Below, in pieces: positions 1-8,729 of a stretch of 49,780 nucleotides of DNA. The stretch comes from Candidatus Gastranaerophilales bacterium (GTDB lineage: Bacteria; Cyanobacteriota; Vampirovibrionia; Gastranaerophilales; Gastranaerophilaceae): the NCBI GenBank assembly GCA_944325075.1, contig CALUYU010000009.1, forward strand, positions 1-49,780, written 5' to 3'. Made by a program: the position numbers and the translations under genes. Within the stretch, counting starts at the first letter, position 1, and every line of letters begins with the position of its first letter. The notes under the pieces were generated by a model, which was given only the letters and a program-made list of their open reading frames with translations, had not been told where the DNA came from and did not search any database.

Positions 1-594
1 ATGAATCAGGCAATACTAATGTCAGAGCAGGATAACGGCCCTAAGGAGTATTGGGAGTTTTCTTGCACTCAGGATGAGAACGGTAATTACGAGGATGATT
101 GTTCCCAAATATGGGAAAAGTATTTTTTGCCATATCTAAAGGTCTTAAAATATGAGAAGTTCACCTCCAGTGATATGTATAATATAGCAATGTATTTTAA
201 TGACGGGACAATTCTTGTTGGAAAACTTAATGATCAGAGTGTGGATAAAAATGCGGCGGAATTTTTCTTTTTCCCTAACGGCAAAAATTTTGATAAAGAA
301 ACTTTTGGAATATTTTCTGATGGCCAAATTAACAGGCCCGATCAGGGAATAACATATTTTCTTTTTAGATTTGCCCCGGCAACTGGTCGTGAAGGTGATC
401 GATATCACGTTAATAAAGGATTTGAACCTTATAAGTATGCTATACCTGCCGGCAATTTAACGAAAGAGTTTTTAACATCCGAAGGAAGTGGTTATACTTG
501 TAATAAAAATTCTAATAATAAAGCCTATTGTACAGCATTGATACAACTAAACGGCTGGAAAATACCTAAAGATTACCCGTTTAAGGTTCGCTGA
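1..594 (+). CDS. Type IV pilin-like (prepilin-family) protein, 5' end outside the window
   Basis: This is the C-terminal part of a pilin-like exported protein. The first residues (MNQAILMSEQDNG) line up with an internal stretch of the paralogue at 12537-13619 (INQAIMQSEVENG), so the ATG at base 1 is an internal methionine and the hydrophobic prepilin N-terminus lies upstream of the window. The two proteins also share the C-terminus: an AYCTAL motif, then LNGWKIPKDYP. The middle is rich in aromatic and acidic residues, with Cys pairs that could form disulfides outside the cytoplasm. The function is unknown; pilins or pseudopilins of a type IV pilus or type II secretion-like machine are the nearest category. 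The gene converges on the next gene with a one-base gap and no visible terminator. Confidence 0.75.
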   Translation: MNQAILMSEQDNGPKEYWEFSCTQDENGNYEDDCSQIWEKYFLPYLKVLKYEKFTSSDMYNIAMYFNDGTILVGKLNDQSVDKNAAEFFFFPNGKNFDKETFGIFSDGQINRPDQGITYFLFRFAPATGREGDRYHVNKGFEPYKYAIPAGNLTKEFLTSEGSGYTCNKNSNNKAYCTALIQLNGWKIPKDYPFKVR

Positions 595-595
595 T

Positions 596-1441
596 TTAGT
601 GCCAGGGAAGATATTCTTTGGGCAATGAAGAATTCTCTTTGCTAAAATTTTTGTTTGTCATTTTACAAACTGATTTGTCATTAACATATTTATTCCAAAG
701 ATTTTCGGCCTTATCACTGTATTCATTCTCAGGGTTGAATCTGCTCATTGCATCGTATAAATCCGCGGCTTGTTTCTCATCAAATTTACACTTCAATACC
801 AGAGAACCATAAGATGTCATAATTATCTGGTTATAATTGCAGAAACCGTTATTGTCTTTAAAAAAGAATTTTGTATCATGAAATACTGTACCTTTGTTGT
901 TTAATGCATTTTCTTCCCCGTAAAGCGAACATGTTTGAAAATTTTTGATAAATTTTTCTGAAAATCCGTTTGCCGTAAATCCCGGTAATGAGAATGCCAT
1001 AAAACATATAAGCATAAATATAAAATTCTTTTTTGCCAGCTTTTTTAAAACCTTTTCAAAAGGCACTATCGGAAGCATTTTATATCCGCAATCCTCTGAA
1101 AGTGCTCCCCCCATTGAGAAAAGCTCTTCCTGTGGATATCTTCTGCAAATCCCCGGACGGGTTTTGTGAATTTTACACTTGTGAGTTTCTTTATCTAAGT
1201 TCTGGCACTCAAAGACAAGGCCGGTTTCGTCTTTGTCAATAACTTTCAGATATGTGTAAAATCTATGCAGGTATTGTAATTTTCTAAACTCTTCCTCATC
1301 CTGGATAACATGCTTAAAGTGTTTAACATATATTTTAGTGCAGCACTTTCCGCAAGCCTTGCATTTCCCGGTTCTATAATAGTGCCGTCCAAGAATTTTT
1401 GAAAGTATAAATTTTTTTATTTCCAATAAAAAATTTTCCAT
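596..1441 (-). CDS. YkgJ-type cysteine-cluster protein fused to an exported-looking domain
   Basis: Residues 1-135 form a YkgJ/UPF0153-type metal-binding domain: C27-x2-C30-x2-C33-C34, later a CQNL...C pair and the signature HKTRPGICRRYP. Such proteins usually hold an Fe-S cluster or zinc and are about 100-130 residues long. Here the 281-residue protein continues with KKLAKKNF, a hydrophobic run (FIFMLICFMAFSLPGF) that looks like a signal peptide or membrane segment, and a Cys-containing region ending near LWNKYVNDKSVC. An exported-type domain behind a cytosolic metal domain is odd. It may be a true fusion, or two genes joined by loss of a stop. A possible -10 (TATGAT) lies 8 nt before the ATG and no SD is seen. 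Confidence 0.7.
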   Translation of the reverse strand: MENFLLEIKKFILSKILGRHYYRTGKCKACGKCCTKIYVKHFKHVIQDEEEFRKLQYLHRFYTYLKVIDKDETGLVFECQNLDKETHKCKIHKTRPGICRRYPQEELFSMGGALSEDCGYKMLPIVPFEKVLKKLAKKNFIFMLICFMAFSLPGFTANGFSEKFIKNFQTCSLYGEENALNNKGTVFHDTKFFFKDNNGFCNYNQIIMTSYGSLVLKCKFDEKQAADLYDAMSRFNPENEYSDKAENLWNKYVNDKSVCKMTNKNFSKENSSLPKEYLPWH

Positions 1442-1502
1442 GCCACAATATCATAGCATGGAAAATCTGTTAAAATCCTAAAATTTAACGTTAAAGCAAT
1501 TT

Positions 1503-1631
1503 TTATTTTTCAGTTTTAGAAATAAATTTCAGATACTTATTAATAAATTCTTCAACAAAACTTATTTCATTTTGAAGATTTTCAAAATTGGTTTCCTTTT
1601 TGTTTTCAGTAATTAACTCTTCATAACTCAT
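1503..1631 (-). CDS. Small protein of 42 residues, unknown function
   Basis: Translation gives a 42-residue acidic, Asn/Lys/Glu-rich peptide beginning MSYEELITENKKE and ending FISKTEK. A clean SD (AAGGAG at 1641-1646) sits 9 nt before this ATG, which is the main reason to call it real; a second in-frame ATG 7 nt further in is not favoured because its frame differs. No signal peptide or membrane segment is visible, and the central part could form an amphipathic helix. It lies between two minus-strand genes. The function is not recognised. Confidence 0.5.
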   Translation of the reverse strand: MSYEELITENKKETNFENLQNEISFVEEFINKYLKFISKTEK

Positions 1632-1722
1632 AATATAAATCTCCTTAAACTCTACAGGATTTTATACGGATTGTATTCATGAAAACTTTAGAAAATATAA
1701 CAAAACTTAACAGTAATATTTT

Positions 1723-1914
1723 TTAAATGAACCAAACAACTACCGAGCCAAGAATACATAAGATAAATATAATCCACGAAACTATTTTTTTTGCGCTGTC
1801 TGCAAAATCAAATTTTTCCGGTTCTAAATCTACTTTTTCAAAATCCGAACCTCCGCATTCACAATATTTTACATAATCGTTATAGAATCTGTTGCATATT
1901 TTACATCTGTACAT
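1723..1914 (-). CDS. Small zinc-ribbon protein with one C-terminal membrane segment
   Basis: This 63-residue protein has an N-terminal zinc-ribbon-like motif: C4-x2-C7, then a CECGG knuckle near residues 18-22. An acidic linker follows (DLEPEKFDFADS), and then a hydrophobic helix (WIIFILCILGSVVVWFI) running to the last residue. The arrangement resembles tail-anchored zinc-ribbon proteins of unknown function. No strong SD was seen, although AT-rich promoter-like sequence precedes it. Confidence 0.55.
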   Translation of the reverse strand: MYRCKICNRFYNDYVKYCECGGSDFEKVDLEPEKFDFADSAKKIVSWIIFILCILGSVVVWFI

Positions 1915-2024
1915 AATTTAATATTATTATAATACTTCCTTTTAATCAAGATTTTTATTTTTAAAAAATAAATTTATGTAAAATTTCCAAATGATAGGGT
2001 TTAAATGCATGCAAAAATAAGTTA

Positions 2025-2040
2025 TACTACAATTGTAGTA
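2025..2040. promoter_or_regulatory. 16-bp perfect palindrome, operator candidate
   Basis: TACTACAATTGTAGTA is a perfect inverted repeat with the core TACA-AT-TGTA. A looser outer dyad (GTTATA at 2021-2026, TATAAC at 2044-2049) surrounds it. The core matches the TACAnnTGTA half-sites recognised by winged-helix repressors of the BlaI/MecI/CopY group. It lies about 165 nt upstream of the c-di-GMP gene that starts at 2206. No such repressor gene is in the window, so the regulator is unidentified. Confidence 0.5.
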
Positions 2041-2205
2041 GAATATAACGGAAAGATTTTTGTTAATCAGATTATCCATCTAAATGGCGTATTGTAAATA
2101 AAAGGTTATGATGTACAATAATTTTAAGTAATGTTAAGATTATGGATACTTTTAACAATAAATTGAGTTTACGTTTTTTAAAGGAAAGTAGTAGGCAGGT
2201 AAATT

Positions 2206-4206
2206 TTGAAGAATAATTTGAAGCCAGAAAATATAGAAAAAACGGACAAAAACGGAGGAACCTCCCGTTCCGTGAGCCCGGTAACAAATCCTTCCGGTAA
2301 GAATAGCAAGCCTGTTTCTTCTTCAAAGGCTGCGTCTAAACCTGCCGGAAAATCTAAAACTAAAGCGAAAACAGTGCCCCCGTTAAATATACCCGCTGTA
2401 AACCCTGCCCCTGACAATAACCCGATTTTAAGAAACAGAGAAATTGTTGCCAAGATAAATAATATTAATACCGTAAAATCTTCAAATAAGATGTATGGAG
2501 GTTATTTAACCAATACATTGTCTTCCCAGCATAGAGCCGTGGACTATGCTGATGTTGTCAGAGAGCTGAATATTTCACTGCAGAATAAAAAAACTTTAAA
2601 TGACCTGTTTAACAGCATACATAATGTGTTTTCCGAAAAACTTCATTGCAGCTTTACGGCTTTCGGAATGTTTCATGAAAAGTCTAAATGTATAAATTTA
2701 AAGCTTTTCAGTACAATGGGAAGTACTTATTCTTCAAAAATATTTCTGTCAGAATCCGATAATCCGGTAATTGAATGTTTCACGAGTGCGTCGGCAGTAA
2801 TTCAGAATACTAACGCATTTTTAAACATTCCTTATATGAAAAATACCTCAACAATTATTCTTCCGCTTGTATCTCTTAATCAAACTGTAGGGGTTATGAT
2901 TTTGGGTAAAGAAGACCCTAATTGTAATCTTGGTATTCTTTCATTTATTGCAAATTACGCGGCTATGTTCATACAGAATGTCGAATTGCGTGAAAAGACC
3001 AATAAATATGCAAATACTGATACCTTAACGACTCTTTATAACCATAGAGGATTCCAGGAAGTTTTGGCAAATGAACTTCATCACGCCCAGGAGACAGATA
3101 CTCAGTTATCTATAATCATGTTTGACATAAATAATATCTCAAAGATTAACAGAGAATTGGGGCATGCCAAAGGAGATGAGGTAATAAAACTTTTGGCGGA
3201 AAAAGTAAAGCAAAATATCCGCTCAAATGATAAAGCCGGTCGATACGGCGGTGATGAAATTGCAATTATACTGCCTAATACCGGAACTGCTGATGCAAAA
3301 TATCTTGCAGAGTATATTTCTTATACTTTGTCTTGCTGTTTTGTAGATGATGTCGGCCCTGTTAAGGTTTCGGTTGGTATTTCCACTTATCCTGAAAATA
3401 CAAAAGATCAGGAAAAATTGTTAATTCTCGCAGAGCAGGCAATGTATATATCCCAGGCCAAAGGCTACAAAGAAGGTATGTCTGCAATAATTAGTTCTTC
3501 AGACTTTAATTTCTGGGATGATGCGGCACTTAATTCATTTGCGGAAGTTGTTGCCAAACGCCATGCTCAGCTTGGCATAAATTTTGAAGATGAACTTGTT
3601 CATAAATTTAACAGTGAGGAAATTATTTCCCAGAACCATTTGATAGAGATGGTTACATCTTTGGCCGGAGCGATTGATGCCAAGGATCCTTATACCAAAG
3701 GTCATTCAACGAGTGTTTCCCGCTATGCGGAAGCTCTTGCCCGGGCTATTAATCTTCCTGAAGAGGAAGTCCAGAAGATTACATTGGGTGGCCTGCTGCA
3801 TGATGTGGGGAAAATTGGTATTCCTGAGAACGTCTTAAGAAAACCGGGTAAGTTAGAAAATGATGAATGGGAAATTATGAAACAGCATCCGGTTATCGGG
3901 GCCGAAAAAGTTTTGGCGCCGAATGAGGCTTTATCTCACTTAATACCTATAGTAAAATATCACCATGAACATATTGACGGAAGCGGTTATCCGGAACATT
4001 TAAAGGGTGATGAAATTCCTTTATCCGCAAGAATTGTTGCAGTTGCGGATACATATCATGCGCTTATCAGCGACCGACCTTACCGTAAGGGAATGTCTGT
4101 GGAAAAGGCTTGTGAGATTTTGCAGGAAGGGGCCGGCCGGTTATGGGATGCTGATTTAGTTCGGCATTTTATTGCCATTGCCCCGTCTTTATCTACTATT
4201 ATTTAA
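2206..4206 (+). CDS. GAF-GGDEF-HD-GYP cyclic-di-GMP turnover protein
   Basis: Cytosolic sensor/turnover protein of 666 residues. A Ser/Lys/Pro-rich disordered N-terminus (about 1-85) is followed by a GAF-like domain (about 120-265), a GGDEF domain with the signature GGDEI at about 348-352, and an HD-GYP domain with intact LLHDVGKIGIP (H532-D533) and HHEHIDGSGYP (from H586). GGDEF domains make c-di-GMP and HD-GYP domains hydrolyse it. Both motifs look usable, so the net activity cannot be told. The start is TTG at 2206, with AGGCAGGT 5 nt upstream; no better in-frame ATG precedes the conserved region. It has the same layout as the protein at 18820-20712, whose HD motif is damaged. Confidence 0.88.
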   Translation: MKNNLKPENIEKTDKNGGTSRSVSPVTNPSGKNSKPVSSSKAASKPAGKSKTKAKTVPPLNIPAVNPAPDNNPILRNREIVAKINNINTVKSSNKMYGGYLTNTLSSQHRAVDYADVVRELNISLQNKKTLNDLFNSIHNVFSEKLHCSFTAFGMFHEKSKCINLKLFSTMGSTYSSKIFLSESDNPVIECFTSASAVIQNTNAFLNIPYMKNTSTIILPLVSLNQTVGVMILGKEDPNCNLGILSFIANYAAMFIQNVELREKTNKYANTDTLTTLYNHRGFQEVLANELHHAQETDTQLSIIMFDINNISKINRELGHAKGDEVIKLLAEKVKQNIRSNDKAGRYGGDEIAIILPNTGTADAKYLAEYISYTLSCCFVDDVGPVKVSVGISTYPENTKDQEKLLILAEQAMYISQAKGYKEGMSAIISSSDFNFWDDAALNSFAEVVAKRHAQLGINFEDELVHKFNSEEIISQNHLIEMVTSLAGAIDAKDPYTKGHSTSVSRYAEALARAINLPEEEVQKITLGGLLHDVGKIGIPENVLRKPGKLENDEWEIMKQHPVIGAEKVLAPNEALSHLIPIVKYHHEHIDGSGYPEHLKGDEIPLSARIVAVADTYHALISDRPYRKGMSVEKACEILQEGAGRLWDADLVRHFIAIAPSLSTII

Positions 4207-4260
4207 TAAGTTGTTTGCCATTTTTCTTGCAGAGCATAAATTTGATTTCAAAATATGGCT

Positions 4261-6957
4261 TTATACACTTTGAACATTATTGTTTACTTTAAATAAAAGT
4301 TCATTATTCTCACAGTCAATTAAAATATTGTCGTCTTTTTGGAACTCGTTTGAAATAATTCTCATAGAAAGAGGAATTTCAATTCTTTGTCGTATAACTC
4401 TTCTCAGTGGTCTTGCTCCGAAAAGCGGTTCGTAACTTTCATCTGCCAGATACTGTTTGGCACTTTCCGTAATAGTAAGTTCCATTCCAAGTTCTTCAAC
4501 TCTTTGTCTTAAAGAGGCAGTTTGAATTTCAACAATTTGTGCAAGATTATCTCTTGTAAGAGGAGAGAATGTTATAATTTCATCTATTCTGTTGATAAAT
4601 TCAGGTTTAAATTTAGTCTTTAACAACTGATTTACCTTATCTTTTTTCTCCTCATAAGAAATATTTTCATCCAGCAGAATTTCACTGCCAAGGTTGCTCG
4701 TCATAATTATAACGGTATTTTTAAAATCAACAACTTTTCCCTGACCGTCTGAGAGTCTTCCATCGTCAAACATTTGCAGCATAATGTTGAAAATATCGGA
4801 ATGGGCTTTTTCAATTTCATCAAAGAGTACAACAGAGTATGGCTTTTTTCGTACAGCTTCTGTGAGCTGACCGCCTTCTTCATAACCTATATAGCCAGCT
4901 GTTGTCCCGGTAAGCCTCGATACTGACTGCTTTTCCATAAATTCGCTCATATCTATTCTAACTAAAGCTTCTTCATCGTTGAACAGAAATTCCGCCAGCG
5001 TTTTGGCAAGTTCGGTCTTCCCAACTCCTGTCGGACCAAGGAATAAGAATGAACCAATCGGTCTTTTCCCGTCTCTGAGCCCTGAACGAGATAATCTTAT
5101 TGCATTAGCAAGCTTATTTACAGCTTCTTCCTGGCCTATCAGTCTTTTATGCATATAAGTTTCCATATTGATAAGCTTTTCTGATTCGTCCTGAATAAGT
5201 CTTGTTGTTGGTATTCCTGTCCATTTTGCAACAATTTGGGAAATATCTTCTGCCTCAAGATATTCTTTGATTAAGTGCTTCTTTGATTTGTTTGATTGCA
5301 GCTGTTTTAACTTCCCTTCCATCTCCTGCATTTTTTTTAGTTTGGATTCAAGAGAAGTCGTAAGTTCTCCTTTTTTCTGAGCCTGCGCAATTTGTGCATG
5401 CAGAATTTCAAGATTTTTCTTGACTTGCGTTGCTGCGTTAATTAATTTTTTTTCCTGTTCCCATTGGCTTTTTAGTTTTGCAATTTTAAGTTCCAGCCCG
5501 TCAATTTTTTTAGATATTTTTATTATTTTTGCATCATTAATACCTTCTTCACTCAGCGCTTTTTTCTCAATTTCAAGCTGAAGTTTTTCTCTTGTAAAAG
5601 TATCAATTTCTTCCGGCATGGTATCTATGTTAATTCTTAAAGAGCTTGCTGCTTCATCAATTAAGTCTATTGCTTTGTCTGGGAGAAAACGTTCAGAGAT
5701 ATATCGGTCGGAAAGTTTTACTGCCTGGGTAATAGCTTCATCCAGAATTTTTATTCCGTGAAAGACTTCATAATTATTTTTAAGTCCCCTCAAAATACTG
5801 ATTGCCGTTTCAATTGATGGTTCATCAACGACAACCGGCTGAAACCGCCGCTCAAGTGCTTTATCTTTTTCAATATATTTTCGGTATTCATCAATAGTTG
5901 TCGCGCCGATGACTCTGATAACACCTCTTGCAAGCAGAGGTTTTAATATATTCCCGGCATCAACTGAACCTTCAGAGGCTCCCATTCCCATTATCGTATG
6001 AATTTCATCAATAAAAAGGATTAAATCATCTGTTTTTTCTTCAATTTCTTTTAGAACTTTTTTTAGTCTTTCTTCGAATTCTCCTCTGTAAGAGGCCCCT
6101 GCAAGCAATGCCCCTAAATCAAGCGAAAGAATTTTATCGTTTTTTAAGCTTTCCGGCACATCCCCGCTTACAATTCGCTGCGCCAAACCTTCTATTACCG
6201 CTGTTTTCCCTACGCCGGGCTCCCCTACTATAACCGGATTATTTTTTGAGCGTCTGTTTAAAATCTGGATTACCCGTCTTATTTCATCATCTCTCCCTAT
6301 AACCGGATCAAGTTTGTTTTCCGCCGCTGTTTTGGTTAAATCTGTAGTATATTTTTCTAGTGCTGTATCAGAAGTAATTTTCTGATCTTTTTGCTTACTT
6401 TTCCCTGCACCTGCTGAATTGTTTGTATCAACCGTATTATCTTTATTATCTTTACCCGTTTCCCGGTCGTTTTTCTTTTTATTCCGAACTATTGTCTGCC
6501 CGTTAATAATATCTACATGCTGAATATTTGAAACAACTTCACACATTTTTTGATATAATTCGGAAAGTGTTATGCTGTATTGGCGGAAAACTTTTCTCAT
6601 AGTTTCGTTGCCGGACTTAAAAAGCGCCATAAGAATATATTCAATTCCTACAATATCGTCTCCAAGTGCAAGTCCTTCTTTTTCAGCATCTTCAATAAGT
6701 TTTGTAGATTTTGCGGATAGAGGCACATCCATATATTTTGCATGCATTCCCGGTAGTCTTGGAATGCTATCGTTGAAATCTCTGATAAGACGAGGATTAT
6801 CAAGCCCGATTTTCTGAAGCAGAAGTTTGGGAAGGTCATTCTCATCCATAAATAAAGCAAGCATAATATGTTCGGGGTCAACAAACTTGTAATCTCTTGC
6901 ATATGCGATGGTTTTTGCCGAGTGGATAATGTATTGTAAATGCTCTGTAAGCTGCAT
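4261..6957 (-). CDS. clpB: ClpB-type AAA+ disaggregase
   Basis: Hsp100 chaperone that, with DnaK, extracts proteins from aggregates. The order is Clp N-domain repeats (about 1-145), a charged low-complexity linker (about 155-200), AAA+ D1 with Walker A GEPGVGKTA, a long coiled-coil middle domain (about 135 residues, as in ClpB rather than ClpC), and AAA+ D2 with GPTGVGKTE and the GYEEGGQLTEAVR pore/loop region. It ends in a typical C-terminal domain (GARPLRRVIRQRIE). No IGF/LGF-type ClpP-docking loop was seen, which argues against ClpA/ClpC. An SD (AGAGG) precedes the ATG. No CIRCE element (TTAGCACTC-N9-GAGTGCTAA) was seen upstream. The charged Asn/Lys/Asp linker between N-domain and D1 is longer than usual. 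Confidence 0.92.
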   Translation of the reverse strand: MQLTEHLQYIIHSAKTIAYARDYKFVDPEHIMLALFMDENDLPKLLLQKIGLDNPRLIRDFNDSIPRLPGMHAKYMDVPLSAKSTKLIEDAEKEGLALGDDIVGIEYILMALFKSGNETMRKVFRQYSITLSELYQKMCEVVSNIQHVDIINGQTIVRNKKKNDRETGKDNKDNTVDTNNSAGAGKSKQKDQKITSDTALEKYTTDLTKTAAENKLDPVIGRDDEIRRVIQILNRRSKNNPVIVGEPGVGKTAVIEGLAQRIVSGDVPESLKNDKILSLDLGALLAGASYRGEFEERLKKVLKEIEEKTDDLILFIDEIHTIMGMGASEGSVDAGNILKPLLARGVIRVIGATTIDEYRKYIEKDKALERRFQPVVVDEPSIETAISILRGLKNNYEVFHGIKILDEAITQAVKLSDRYISERFLPDKAIDLIDEAASSLRINIDTMPEEIDTFTREKLQLEIEKKALSEEGINDAKIIKISKKIDGLELKIAKLKSQWEQEKKLINAATQVKKNLEILHAQIAQAQKKGELTTSLESKLKKMQEMEGKLKQLQSNKSKKHLIKEYLEAEDISQIVAKWTGIPTTRLIQDESEKLINMETYMHKRLIGQEEAVNKLANAIRLSRSGLRDGKRPIGSFLFLGPTGVGKTELAKTLAEFLFNDEEALVRIDMSEFMEKQSVSRLTGTTAGYIGYEEGGQLTEAVRKKPYSVVLFDEIEKAHSDIFNIMLQMFDDGRLSDGQGKVVDFKNTVIIMTSNLGSEILLDENISYEEKKDKVNQLLKTKFKPEFINRIDEIITFSPLTRDNLAQIVEIQTASLRQRVEELGMELTITESAKQYLADESYEPLFGARPLRRVIRQRIEIPLSMRIISNEFQKDDNILIDCENNELLFKVNNNVQSV

Positions 6958-7108
6958 CGTTTACCTCTGAAATTTTAACTATATGGATATATAACTTTCT
7001 TATTTATATAATACATTATTTTTGATATTTATTAATGTTTGTAAATTTTTTTAATATAAATGACAAATTTTTTATATGAGAGATTATTATTATACCGAGA
7101 GGTGAAAA

Positions 7109-7660
7109 ATGCAAGTTAGTTTTACAGGTTTTAAAAATGCAAGCACAATTTGTTTTCGTGATACTGAAAATCCCGATCATTCAATGTATGTTTTATCGGC
7201 CGAAATAACAAATGATTACGACGGAGCAGATTTGTCTAACTATAAAAAGGCAATACAGAAGAGTTCTCAGGCAGATCTTGGAAATAAAGTAAATAAAAAT
7301 TTTGCAAATTTTGCACTTGTTTGTCAGAATTTAAAAGATGTCAGGTTAAATAACAGCGCAATTTACTTGAACGGCAAGTTTGTTGATGTCAATGATACTA
7401 ATCTTGGAATTTTTACTTTTTTAGCTGATATGTCCAAAAAGCTTGCCCGTAAAAGTTCTAATGACTATACTTTGGATAAAGATTATTTGCAGAGTGAAGA
7501 TTTTGATAATATTGCCGTTCCGGGAAATAATTTGAATGAAATGCTTGGGCCTATTTATTCAAAAGTTGTGCCTCATATGGTTTCTCCTGATGAAATAAAA
7601 CGTAATTCAAATATAATGAATGAAAAGCTTGAAGATATTATGATAGATTATTTTGCATAA
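7109..7660 (+). CDS. Unknown protein of 183 residues
   Basis: A single gene with SD GAGGTG 7 nt before the ATG and its own terminator downstream. No signal peptide or membrane segment is evident. The N-terminus MQVSFTGFKNAS resembles the short '(I/V)SFTG' openings I associate with many proteins of this lineage, which is a weak memory-based link. The rest is a mixed alpha/beta sequence with Lys/Asn/Asp enrichment. No catalytic motif was recognised. It stands alone between divergent clpB and yggS. Confidence 0.7.
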   Translation: MQVSFTGFKNASTICFRDTENPDHSMYVLSAEITNDYDGADLSNYKKAIQKSSQADLGNKVNKNFANFALVCQNLKDVRLNNSAIYLNGKFVDVNDTNLGIFTFLADMSKKLARKSSNDYTLDKDYLQSEDFDNIAVPGNNLNEMLGPIYSKVVPHMVSPDEIKRNSNIMNEKLEDIMIDYFA

Positions 7661-7685
7661 GCAGGTTGAAAAATATTATAAAAAT

Positions 7686-7714
7686 CTCCTCTATATAGAG
7701 GAGTATTTTTTTTT
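7686..7714 (+). terminator. Rho-independent terminator after the 7109-7660 gene
   Basis: CTCCTCTATATAGAGGAG forms a perfect inverted repeat (7686-7703), followed by TA and nine T. It lies 26 nt after the stop codon. Confidence 0.85.
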
Positions 7715-7930
7715 CATTATAGTTTAAATTTAAATTGTAAATATTTTTTGCACATTCAAACAAAAACTTTAGTTATTAATAGTTTATAAGAGTTAGAAGG
7801 CATGCCTTGTTAACCTAATATTACAAAATATTAACTAAAGTTTAAGAAATATTAAAATCCTTAAAAGCATGTGTTCATCATGGTTTTGGGGGTAAGAGCA
7901 TGGGGAGAATAAGTGTAAAAAATAAAATAG
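7715..7930. other. Intergenic region with no recognised gene
   Basis: AT-rich spacer between the terminator at 7686-7714 and the yggS promoter. It holds a 12-bp perfect palindrome AAGGCATGCCTT (7797-7808) of unknown meaning. Two very short ATG frames near 7879 and 7899 lack SD sites and are not called. Nothing else is supported. Confidence 0.5.
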
Positions 7931-7959
7931 TTGTCCATATCATGCAGATGGGATAAAAT
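7931..7959 (+). promoter_or_regulatory. Promoter of yggS, leaderless arrangement
   Basis: -35 TTGTCC (7931-7936), a 17-nt spacer and -10 TAAAAT (7954-7959). Exactly 6 nt separate the -10 box from the ATG at 7966, so the predicted +1 falls on the start codon. Confidence 0.55.
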
Positions 7960-7965
7960 TAATAT

Positions 7966-8673
7966 ATGCTCGTAATTAGAGCGGTTTCTTGTAAAGGTAA
8001 AAGATTATTTATGCATTACAACGTTCGGGAAAATCTTAAACAAATACAAGAAGAAATTGTACCTTTTAAACCAAATATTGTTGCAGTTACAAAATATTTT
8101 GATGAAAACGCAATCGTTGAGGCCTATGAGGCAGGGATTAGAGATTTTGGAGAATCAAGAGTCGTTGAAGCTTGTGAAAAAATTCAAAAACTTCCTGATT
8201 ATGTACGAAATAACTCAAAGTTCCATTTCATAGGTCATTTGCAGACAAACAAGGCCAAAAGGGCTGTTGAAATGTTTGATTTAATCCAATCGGTTGATTC
8301 CGTAAAGCTTGCATCTAAAATTTCTGTGTATGCAGGCGAAATAAACAAGGTTCAAAATATTTTATTGCAGCTAAACAATGCGTGTGAAGTTCAAAAGTCC
8401 GGTTTTTCAAAAGAGGAGCTTATTGAGGCTTTTAAGGAGATTGTGGAATTTCCTAATATCAAGGTTTGCGGGCTTATGAATATCGCTCCATTGGGGGCTT
8501 CTGAAGATGTATTACATACACTTTTTAAGGATGTTGTTAATACAAAAAAATATTTGGAAGATATATACAAATGCGAGCTCAACGAACTTTCAATGGGAAT
8601 GAGCCAGGATTATCTTATTGCGGCTCAAGAAGGTGCAACAATGCTCAGAATAGGCAGAAAATTATTTATCTAA
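7966..8673 (+). CDS. yggS: YggS/PROSC family PLP-binding protein
   Basis: Pyridoxal-phosphate homeostasis protein with a single-domain alanine-racemase-like TIM barrel. Visible signatures are NIVAVTKYF (PLP lysine), DFGESRV, FHFIGHLQTNKAK, QLNNACEVQKSGF and the C-terminal LSMGMSQDYLIAAQEGATMLRIG. The family is about 220-235 residues. Two starts are possible. ATG 7966 gives 235 residues and coincides with a leaderless promoter. ATG 8011 gives 220 residues, fits the family alignment better, and has only a weak, distant AAAGG. The adjacency to sepF (56-nt gap) is conserved in Cyanobacteria and Firmicutes. Confidence 0.9.
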   Translation: MLVIRAVSCKGKRLFMHYNVRENLKQIQEEIVPFKPNIVAVTKYFDENAIVEAYEAGIRDFGESRVVEACEKIQKLPDYVRNNSKFHFIGHLQTNKAKRAVEMFDLIQSVDSVKLASKISVYAGEINKVQNILLQLNNACEVQKSGFSKEELIEAFKEIVEFPNIKVCGLMNIAPLGASEDVLHTLFKDVVNTKKYLEDIYKCELNELSMGMSQDYLIAAQEGATMLRIGRKLFI

Positions 8674-8729
8674 GTCAAGAGAGAATGTAGTAAGTAATAA
8701 TAATAAAAATAAAGGACGGAGGAAAAAAG

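Noticed and set aside
1-30. True start codon at base 1
   Set aside because: Alignment with the paralogue at 12537-13619 shows that this Met lies after the prepilin helix, so the gene is cut by the window edge.
7879-7953. Short ATG frames upstream of yggS
   Set aside because: Ten and eighteen codons, no SD, and they overlap the yggS promoter.
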